From Planctomycetota bacterium (lineage in GTDB: Bacteria > Planctomycetota > Phycisphaerae > UBA1845): 5,013 nt of DNA. Position 1 is the first letter of the stretch. Each line of letters begins with the position of its first letter. The DNA is taken from the NCBI GenBank assembly GCA_022566435.1, contig JADFIX010000392.1, positions 1-5,013 of the forward strand, in the 5' to 3' direction. The notes beneath the pieces were generated by a model. That model was not told where the DNA came from. It worked only from the letters and a program-made list of their open reading frames with translations, and searched no databases. The translations under genes were made by a program, and so were the position numbers. Shown piece by piece: positions 1 to 5,013 of this stretch.

Positions 1-2600
1 AGGCTGTAGGCGGCGACGGGTAGATAAAGGAACGCCAAACGGCTGGTCGGGGGCGGGCCGATGTTCAGCGCCGTACCACAAACTTCGTTGCTGCTGTTGA
101 CCCCCAGGGCTTCACTGTCGGTTCGCCCGGACAGCAGGCCCAGATCGATCGTGCCGCCGCCACTTGTCCAACTGAAGGCCTTGAAGATGCCGCCGGCGGC
201 CGCCGACCAGCCGACGACGGTGCCCGCATTGTTGATTCCGAGTGCTTCATTGACGCTTCCACCGGTCAATGTCGCGATGGTCGTAAATTCGCAATACTGC
301 TGGAACCACGCCGTAGAATCGCCGGCCGCCGCCGTCTCGTCAAAGCCGCCCACCTGTTCCGAATCGTTTACACAGATCCCCAAGCTCGGCTCACCGCTCG
401 CCGAGCCCAGGTCGATCACCTGATACGTCGCGGCCAGGGATTGGATCTCCCAGTGTAACAGCACCCGATTGAAAATGCGCACGTCATCAATGACACCGTC
501 GAAATAATGTGCGCCCGCGAGCTGGCTTGAATCGGTGTCCTTGCCGCCAATGTTGATATCGGCATTGAAGCTCATGGTCTCCGTTGTTCCGGTTCCCGAT
601 CCTCCCGCTGTGTTGTCGCTGCCGTCGATGTAGATCTGGTTGCTCGTGTTGTCGGTCACGTCCAGCGCAACGGCGAAGTGATACCATTGGCCGGCGGTCC
701 AGCTTGTCTGGGTTGTCCATGTGTATCTTGCGTCAGACCCGCCCTCCTCAATCTTGAAAAGCAACGAACCGTCCGCAACGGACGCCTGGCCGTAGTCCGT
801 ACCGATCAAAGCGATGAGCAAGTCGTTTCCGTCGTCGAGGTACTTGTCCATGATGACCTGTGACGTAGCGGTGCTGCTGTTGAAGGTGGCGTCCAGCTTG
901 AACCAGCCGGTGATCGTCGCGTCAGTTGAGATATTGAGGGTTGCATTCGCCGAGATGCTCACGTACTCGTTGTCCGGTTCGTTGAAGTCCAGCGCCCCGC
1001 ACAGCTTACCGGCGGTGTTCCAGGTGGGGCCGTTCGTAAGCGTGCCGTCATTGCTGCCGCCGGAATCGTTTGCGGTTGTGCCCGAGGCGTCATCGAGCTT
1101 CCAATGCCCAATCAGTCCGGACCCGTTGGCCAACCGAACGATTTCTCCGGTGCTCAGCTCGCGGCTGTAGATGCGAATGTCGTCGAGGCTGCCGTCGAAG
1201 GTCCGCGTCGTGTCGCCGGCGAAGTTTCCGATGCGAAGCGCAATCGCCGCGTCCGTGTTGTAGGTTCCGACGGGCGGCGTGGAATTCGTGACGGTTTTCG
1301 AGACGCCGTTGATGTAAATAAGCGGGTCGTTGGCGGCCGAGTCGCTGTCATACACAACGGCGACGTGGTACCAACTGTTGGCGCTCACGGAGTTGGTGCC
1401 GGAATTCCATATGCCTCGGGTTGTAGAGAACCCTGCCTCGAGTCGAATCGAAGTGGTCCCGTTGTTCATTTGGATTGCCCACCCGACGGTGGCATCGACG
1501 TCCGAGGCCTTGTCGGCGAAGCGCCCAAAGTTTGTCTCTCCCGCGCCTTCTATGAAACACCAAGCCGCAAAGGTTCCACCGCCCGCCCACATGTCGTCGA
1601 TACTGGCGTCTGAGCCGGCGCCGATGTAGTCGTCGACCCCGTCGAAATCCACGGCCCCGCCATGTACGCCGTCCGTCCAGGCCGGGCTGTTGGTCAACGT
1701 GCCATCATTCGTGTTACTGGACGAGTCGGTGGCATTGGTGCCGCTGCCTTCATTGAGCTTCCAGAACGCCACCAGGCCGTTCGCCAGATCGATGACTACG
1801 TGCTCAGTGAGCACAACGCTGATGATCACCTGCCGCGAGGTGACAGACCAGGAGGCTGTTGGGTTCTCCGTGCTTGACGTGGTGGCATCTCTTTGGACGG
1901 AGGCGCAGGAAAAATCGTTTGCCGGGCCGTCTTGTTCCAACTGCTCGGTGTAACCGCCCGGCGCCGTGTGGTTACCCGGTTGGCCGTCGAGGGCGACGTA
2001 CACCAGCCGGTCACCGGTTCCGGGAGTGACGCTGCCAGCCTGAATGCTGCTTGCCGATGTGTTGGTATTCGACGCACTGGCGGCAACCGGCACTAACTGA
2101 TCGACGTCCTGATACGTGGCCGCCTGGACCATGATCTCACCGAACGGCGTATTCGGCGTTTGGTCCCAAGTGACACTGAGGGTATTGCCGCTCATGCTCG
2201 AGATACCTGATTCATTCAAGTAACCAAGCCACAGCACGTTATGAAACGACCCGCCGGTCCCGACCACCACACCGTCGGCGTCTTCGATCGCCGTCAGGGT
2301 TTGACCGCCGAGCGTGACCTGATTCACGTTGGCGACTGGGTTGCCGTTGCTTTCCGCCGCGACCACGATCAAAACCACACGGTTCGTACCGGCACCCGGT
2401 GTGTAGTTGAAGCCGTTGGTTTCGAACTGAGTCTCGCCCGACCAACTGCCCACGAGATCGACTGCGGCGCGAGATTCCTGATTAGCCCATGGCAGGTGCA
2501 CAAACAGGGCCAACCCGAAGAAAACCAACCGGAAGCGGCTCGACCGTGGTTGGCGGAGCGACTTGGCGCTACCGCAACGACGGCAACTCAATAGTAGCAT
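1..2600 (-). CDS. Secreted LamG-domain and HAF-repeat protein (3' end beyond the window)
   Basis: I translated this frame codon by codon from ATG at 2600 to the left edge. It has no stop, giving 866 codons, so the C-terminus is missing. Residues 1-24 are an Arg/Lys-rich n-region and 25-38 a hydrophobic core ending PWA-NQ, so residues 1 to about 39 look like an export signal. Residues 47-267 form an unnamed beta-rich domain (VTLGGQTLT at 95-103, NTLSVTWDQTP at 139-149, DVDQLVP at 165-171). Residues 275-490 are LamG-like domain 1 (GLVAFWKLNE, DFDGVDDYI, WYHVAVVYD, IYINGV, FDGSLDDIRIYSREL). Residues 495-722 are LamG-like domain 2 (GLIGHWKLDD, WYHFAVALD, IYIDGS, FDGVIDDVRIFNRVL). From 728 on there are HAF-type repeats (NDSEQVGGF, NNAGTVVGW, NSSNEVCGT) at exact 45-residue spacing. 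LamG domains usually bind glycans or proteins, so a surface or secreted binding role is inferred; no catalytic motif was seen. Any sorting signal or dockerin would lie off the window. Confidence 0.93.
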   Translation of the reverse strand, partial: MLLLSCRRCGSAKSLRQPRSSRFRLVFFGLALFVHLPWANQESRAAVDLVGSWSGETQFETNGFNYTPGAGTNRVVLIVVAAESNGNPVANVNQVTLGGQTLTAIEDADGVVVGTGGSFHNVLWLGYLNESGISSMSGNTLSVTWDQTPNTPFGEIMVQAATYQDVDQLVPVAASASNTNTSASSIQAGSVTPGTGDRLVYVALDGQPGNHTAPGGYTEQLEQDGPANDFSCASVQRDATTSSTENPTASWSVTSRQVIISVVLTEHVVIDLANGLVAFWKLNEGSGTNATDSSSNTNDGTLTNSPAWTDGVHGGAVDFDGVDDYIGAGSDASIDDMWAGGGTFAAWCFIEGAGETNFGRFADKASDVDATVGWAIQMNNGTTSIRLEAGFSTTRGIWNSGTNSVSANSWYHVAVVYDSDSAANDPLIYINGVSKTVTNSTPPVGTYNTDAAIALRIGNFAGDTTRTFDGSLDDIRIYSRELSTGEIVRLANGSGLIGHWKLDDASGTTANDSGGSNDGTLTNGPTWNTAGKLCGALDFNEPDNEYVSISANATLNISTDATITGWFKLDATFNSSTATSQVIMDKYLDDGNDLLIALIGTDYGQASVADGSLLFKIEEGGSDARYTWTTQTSWTAGQWYHFAVALDVTDNTSNQIYIDGSDNTAGGSGTGTTETMSFNADINIGGKDTDSSQLAGAHYFDGVIDDVRIFNRVLLHWEIQSLAATYQVIDLGSASGEPSLGICVNDSEQVGGFDETAAAGDSTAWFQQYCEFTTIATLTGGSVNEALGINNAGTVVGWSAAAGGIFKAFSWTSGGGTIDLGLLSGRTDSEALGVNSSNEVCGTALNIGPPPTSRLAFLYLPVAAYS

Positions 2601-2609
2601 GCCTTGTTG

Positions 2610-2617
2610 CTCTCCCC
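2610..2617 (-). promoter_or_regulatory. Probable ribosome binding site of the LamG/HAF gene
   Basis: Read on the minus strand, GGGGAGAG lies upstream of the ATG at 2600. Its GGAG core ends 11 bases before the start codon, which is slightly long. It supports choosing this ATG. The next in-frame start-like codon (TTG, residue 25) would remove the whole basic n-region of the signal peptide. Confidence 0.45.
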
Positions 2618-2733
2618 ATTATGGAGGTTCGCGCGGGCTCTGGGTGGCGTGGCGTCTGGGCTTCTTGCCGGCTCAGCCCTGATATACCGCGGCGCCGTTT
2701 CGTACGGCGAACTCGTCTACGAAATCTGCGCCG

Positions 2734-2753
2734 CCCGATCGTTATGTATCGGG
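2734..2753. repeat. Small inverted repeat in the divergent intergenic region
   Basis: CCCGAT at 2734-2739 is repeated inverted as ATCGGG at 2748-2753, with an 8-base spacer. It lies about 134 bases upstream of the LamG gene start and 260 upstream of the repeat gene. It could be an operator half-site pair or a small hairpin. It has no T-run, so it is not a terminator. A 6-base arm can arise by chance. Confidence 0.25.
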
Positions 2754-3012
2754 TATGCGCCCTCTGAAACGCGAGGCGAGGACACCGTCCAGGCCGTCCC
2801 AGTGCTGGCAAGAGCGTTGAAAGGGTTGAACATCCAAGAGACTGATGCCGTGGGCCATCGATGTGGTCTAGCGGCTGTCCACGCCGCGGCGGCGGTCGAA
2901 TCTTATTTTTTTTTGAGATTCCGCGCGCGCTCTTGCTCGAATTCTCGTTAGTGACGTTCGTTGGGGCCGATTTTGGTGTTTTCTGCCGAGTCAGGCTGAA
3001 AGTAAGGCTGCC

Positions 3013-3228
3013 ATGGAGACCGACCACTGGGTACATGATGGGCGTATCTACGGCCCTGTTTCCTACACGGGTTTTTTCATTCAAGAGGGGCACATTTTCG
3101 GCCCCACGGGCGAAACGAACTTCCGACTGGAAGACGGGCGAATCGTCGGACCTAACGGCGATACAGGCTACAAGATTGAGGAAAATCGCATCTTGGGCCC
3201 CGCGGCGCAACTGCCGTGGGGCACATAG
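3013..3228 (+). CDS. Small protein of four 16-residue GP/T-G repeats
   Basis: This is a 71-residue soluble protein with no signal peptide or membrane segment. After a five-residue leader, residues 6-21, 22-37, 38-53 and 54-69 are four tandem repeats of exactly 16 residues, approximately x-I/V-x-x-G-R-I-x-G-P-x-G-x-T-G-aromatic. Gly-Pro falls at 14-15, 30-31, 46-47 and 62-63. The last unit departs at its end to QLPW and looks like a cap. The repeats differ at silent codon positions (GGC CCT, GGC CCC, GGA CCT for Gly-Pro), which indicates selection on protein rather than recent DNA duplication. AAGG at 3004-3007, five bases before ATG, is a plausible ribosome binding site, and a strong terminator follows, so it is probably a single-gene transcript. 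I have the impression that short bacterial proteins with similar repeats and an LPW end exist, but I cannot name a family or function. A small beta-hairpin or solenoid fold is inferred. Confidence 0.8.
   Translation: METDHWVHDGRIYGPVSYTGFFIQEGHIFGPTGETNFRLEDGRIVGPNGDTGYKIEENRILGPAAQLPWGT
3197..3222 (+). other. Hairpin in the last codons of the repeat gene
   Basis: GCCCCGCGGC at 3197-3206 pairs with GCCGTGGGGC at 3213-3222 over 10 base pairs, including one G-T wobble, around a 6-base loop. It lies within the codons for the final GP...LPWG residues and has no T-tract. It might slow ribosomes or protect the mRNA 3' end together with the terminator downstream, or simply reflect GC-rich codons. 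Confidence 0.35.
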
Positions 3229-3255
3229 GTACCGGATCTCATCTCCCCCGTGAAT

Positions 3256-3288
3256 GCGCCGTTCGGCCTCGGCCGGGCGGCGTTTTTT
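3256..3288 (+). terminator. Rho-independent terminator of the repeat gene
   Basis: Arm 3256-3268 (GCGCCGTTCGGCC) and arm 3271-3283 (GGCCGGGCGGCGT) can pair along their full length with three G-T wobbles, around a TC tip that opens to a larger loop in practice. A run of six T at 3283-3288 follows directly. It starts 27 bases after the TAG stop. There is no matching A-tract on the left side, so it should act for plus-strand transcripts only, not for the convergent minus-strand TPR gene. Confidence 0.82.
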
Positions 3289-3483
3289 CTAGCGGAAAGA
3301 TCGAAACGTTTTTCCGAGAGCTGCGAAGGCGAAATCGACAAGCGACTTTAGTGTGGTAGGGCACGTGAATCACCTGTCTAAATCAATCGCCTCGCAAATA
3401 GCTCACGACCCGAAAAGAGAGAGACAAGTGTTTCGCAACGTGCCATGTGAATCGGAAGTCCCGCCGAGACAACGAGTTATACT

Positions 3484-4638
3484 TCACAATGTGGCATGGC
3501 GCGTGCAGTTTCTAGCGGAGTGACTGCGACGAATGTGTCTACCACCGGTGGTCCAGGACACGTCTTTCTTGGCGTTATGGTAGGCTTTTCGGTATTTCTT
3601 TGAACTCGGCTTGAGTTTCAGCGCCCTCGCCAACTCTTCCAATGCCGGGCCATGGCGCTCCATCAGGGAGTAGGCCCTTCCGAGAGAATACGCGGCTGAG
3701 GCGCTGTTCGGATCCTTCTTGACTCGCCCCAACGCGATGTGCAGCGCATTCTCCAGATGTTTCTGTGCGGTCTCTTCGTCTCCCATCGCACGATACGTGC
3801 GCGTGAGTGAACGGTGCACGGATGCGCTGCGTGTCCTCTTTTTGTACTTCTTCAAGTCAATCGCAAGTGCCCGATGGAGGTATTGATCAGACTTCGCCTG
3901 ATCACCCATGTTTTTGGCGCAGTCGGCAAGCTTGCGCAAGATGGAGGCCCGATCACGTTCCTTTTCGAGAACCCGCTCATAGAGCCGAAGAGATTTCTCC
4001 CATTGCTCGTATCGCGCGTAGCGGCCGGCGAATTTCTCCACCCCGTTAGCGATGCGCCTGTCGATTCTGGCCCTGCTCGATGGCGAGGCGAAGAGGGCCG
4101 TTGTCGTCCCGGCGTTGAGTAGGAGGACGAGTGCTGTGGCGATGCCCAAACGCAGGGTCAGCCCGGCGGGAACGTCACCGCAGGCGCCCGTGGATTCATG
4201 CACCGCATCGTATTGCGCCTCGCGATTCTTCTTCTTTGCGCCTCCTCGGGTGAACCGGTAATGCACGGTCATCAGGGTCAGTCCGAGACCGACCAGGACC
4301 TCGGCGACCTCGGCTTCATTAAACCGAAGCGAGCTGCACTCCAGCAGCGCGGCGGTGACGAAATAGGGCCAGAGGTAGAGTGGCGGTGCCGCCAACCCGC
4401 GGGAATCGAGCCAGACCGCGAGTCTGAAGCGGCGGTGCAGCACGACGGGATAGACCAGGCCGTAGAGCGCCAGAGCGGCCGCCAAAGCGTAGGCGAGGGC
4501 GTGTTTGAGGGTCGTCCCAAAAGGCCCGGTAAGAAAATTGTGGATATTCGTTTCGCCCTGAAGGTTGTTCTCCCGGAAGAACTCTGGAGAAGAAAACCCA
4601 GCGAGCCGTTGGCCCCAGGATATCTCCTCCAGCGACAT
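3484..4638 (-). CDS. Polytopic membrane protein with C-terminal TPR repeats, intact 3' frame
   Basis: This open frame of 384 codons ends in TGA at 3486-3484. Its first residues, MSL then EEISWGQRLAG at 4-14, open in the middle of a conserved motif followed by SPEFFRENNLQGETNIHN (17-34). I recognise this pattern from a family of bacterial membrane proteins but have no formal family name. Hydrophobic segments lie near residues 46-67, 85-100, 110-127 and 159-184. TPR-like helix pairs follow at about 207-235, 234-265, 272-305 and 312-345 (for example ASAAYSLGRAYSLMERHG then PALEELARALKLKP), ending in a basic tail. TPRs mediate protein-protein contacts, so a membrane-anchored scaffold is inferred. 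The ATG at 4638 has no ribosome binding site, and a TGA lies four codons upstream in frame. The natural N-terminus lies in another frame (4789-4631), so this is probably the larger part of an interrupted gene rather than a true independent start. Confidence 0.85.
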   Translation of the reverse strand: MSLEEISWGQRLAGFSSPEFFRENNLQGETNIHNFLTGPFGTTLKHALAYALAAALALYGLVYPVVLHRRFRLAVWLDSRGLAAPPLYLWPYFVTAALLECSSLRFNEAEVAEVLVGLGLTLMTVHYRFTRGGAKKKNREAQYDAVHESTGACGDVPAGLTLRLGIATALVLLLNAGTTTALFASPSSRARIDRRIANGVEKFAGRYARYEQWEKSLRLYERVLEKERDRASILRKLADCAKNMGDQAKSDQYLHRALAIDLKKYKKRTRSASVHRSLTRTYRAMGDEETAQKHLENALHIALGRVKKDPNSASAAYSLGRAYSLMERHGPALEELARALKLKPSSKKYRKAYHNAKKDVSWTTGGRHIRRSHSARNCTRHATL

Positions 4639-4789
4639 ACAAACAACTCAGGGCCAAGAGAAGGAAGAACCATCGGTATCGCCATCGCACTAGCGCCAGT
4701 CGCACCGAGACGGCAAGCGCGGCCACAATAGACCAGAATTGTATCCACTCGCCGATCAAGTCCTCATAAGTGCCCCAAATGTAGGCCAT
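4631..4789 (-). pseudogene. N-terminal membrane part of the TPR protein, out of frame
   Basis: ATG at 4789 opens a frame of 53 useful codons: MAYIWGTYEDLIGEWIQFW at the start, a hydrophobic stretch at residues 15-33, a basic RWRYRW turn, and a second hydrophobic stretch at 40-53 ending CLYVA. The next bases, GGAGGAGATATCC, read GGDI in this frame but EEIS one base later, which begins the conserved EEISWGQR motif of the 3484-4638 frame. Joining residue 53 (codon ending at 4631) to the Glu codon at 4629 gives a continuous 434-residue protein with an ordinary acidic-ED, membrane, EEISWGQR, membrane, TPR order. In its own frame the sequence continues to a stop at 4319, but those residues are arginine- and proline-rich and look non-coding. 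The cause is either one extra G or two missing bases near 4630. No strong ribosome binding site precedes 4789. Confidence 0.7.
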
Positions 4790-4795
4790 CGGATA

Positions 4796-4888
4796 TCAAA
4801 CGGCTGCCGCGGCGTAGAAACCGACGATGGCAAGGTACAATGCGCACGAAAACACGAGTTGTGGCTTGCGTCTTAGGATGTGCGGCAT
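4796..4888 (-). pseudogene. Possible first membrane segment, cut off by an in-frame TGA
   Basis: ATG at 4888 starts a 30-codon frame, MPHILRRKPQ followed by a hydrophobic helix (LVFSCALYLAIVGFYAAAAV), ending in TGA at 4798-4796. A GGGGG run lies about nine bases before the ATG. The frame is the same as that of the 4789 start, with only TGA, TAT and CCG between them, so a single sense codon in place of TGA would add a typical RR-flanked first transmembrane helix to the membrane/TPR protein. It could instead be a stand-alone single-helix peptide or a chance frame. The frame also extends upstream from 4888 to a TAG near 4925 without another obvious start. Confidence 0.35.
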
Positions 4889-5013
4889 GAGATAGAACCC
4901 CCGCGTGATACACACGGCATGGAGGCACGCGTCCTATCAGCCCAATCGCGAGCCCATCACAGCGTGCAATTCTAGGCGAATCTGCAAATCGGGGCGATAG
5001 GATCACGGTCGAC

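Larger units (their letters stand above)
2601..3012. other. Divergent intergenic region, no convincing gene
   Basis: This 412-base stretch separates the minus-strand LamG gene from the plus-strand repeat gene, so it should carry both promoters. I could not assign a -35/-10 pair with confidence on either strand. It contains a short inverted repeat at 2734-2753 and a run of nine T at 2906-2914. Open frames exist on both strands, but their translations have no domain, no compositional logic and no clear start signal, so they are not called. Confidence 0.6.

Noticed and set aside
1104..1613. A 169-codon plus-strand frame
   Set aside because: It is antisense to LamG-like domain 1, whose motifs are unmistakable. 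The plus-strand translation is Val/Arg-rich without domain logic.
2906..2914. Run of nine T as a terminator tract
   Set aside because: The nearest GC-rich symmetry (2882-2894) gives only a stem of about four pairs and ends about 11 bases before the T-run, and no gene ends just upstream on the plus strand.
2604..2951. A 115-codon plus-strand frame in the intergenic region
   Set aside because: The translation has a hydrophobic start but no recognisable domain, and no ribosome binding site stands out. GC-rich DNA yields such frames by chance.
2569..3210. A 213-codon open frame on the minus strand across the divergent intergenic region
   Set aside because: It overlaps the LamG gene start and lies antisense to the whole repeat gene. 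The translation is arginine-rich low-complexity text with no domain, and the clear repeat protein on the other strand explains the sequence.
3286..3519. 11-base direct repeat TTTCTAGCGGA at 3286-3296 and 3509-3519, considered as an attachment-site pair
   Set aside because: A few exact 11-base matches are expected by chance in 5 kb. One copy lies at the terminator and the other inside the TPR gene, with no integrase nearby.
4198..4731. A 177-codon plus-strand frame
   Set aside because: It is antisense to the membrane/TPR gene, and its Arg/Gly/Gln-rich translation has no recognisable features.
4796..4798. In-frame TGA as a selenocysteine codon
   Set aside because: I see no convincing stem-loop right after the TGA, the position is at the end of a transmembrane helix, and the same gene carries a frame break, so a lesion or a true stop is simpler.
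4764..5006. An 80-codon minus-strand frame upstream of the membrane/TPR gene
   Set aside because: Its translation has no domain or membrane pattern, and it overlaps in another frame the segment that does encode a plausible transmembrane helix.
5008..5013. Window ends exactly on GTCGAC, a SalI site
   Set aside because: It may hint at a cloning boundary but a 6-base site is common, and the left edge shows no matching site.

Overview
The window is GC-rich bacterial DNA and looks like an accessory region rather than a core operon. It holds one long partial gene for a secreted multidomain protein, one small repeat protein with its own terminator, and one membrane/TPR gene that appears broken in its 5' part. 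A large secreted LamG plus HAF-repeat protein, an arginine-rich extended signal peptide and an EEISWGQR-type membrane TPR protein fit a planctomycete or related environmental bacterium. That is an impression from gene style only: there is no rRNA or housekeeping gene to settle it.

Layout. (1) Positions 2600 to 1, minus strand: one uninterrupted frame of 866 codons running off the left edge. It has a signal peptide, an unnamed beta-rich domain, two LamG-type (concanavalin A-like) domains and at least three HAF-type repeats of exactly 45 residues. (2) 2601-3012: a 412-base divergent intergenic region with no convincing gene. (3) 3013-3228, plus strand: a 71-residue protein made almost wholly of four exact 16-residue repeats, followed by a strong intrinsic terminator at 3256-3288. 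(4) 3289-3483: a short convergent intergenic gap with nothing recognised. (5) 3484-4638, minus strand: the intact 3' frame of a polytopic membrane protein with C-terminal TPR repeats. Its natural N-terminus continues upstream in another frame (4789-4631), and the switch lies inside the family's conserved EEISWGQR motif. A further 30-codon membrane segment (4888-4796) lies in frame with that N-terminal part, behind a single TGA. (6) 4889-5013: nothing supported.

The genes do not form an obvious pathway. The LamG/HAF gene and the repeat gene are divergent, the repeat gene and the TPR gene are convergent, and no operon is visible. The points most worth a second look are the interrupted membrane/TPR gene, the very regular small repeat protein, and the unnamed N-terminal domain of the LamG protein.
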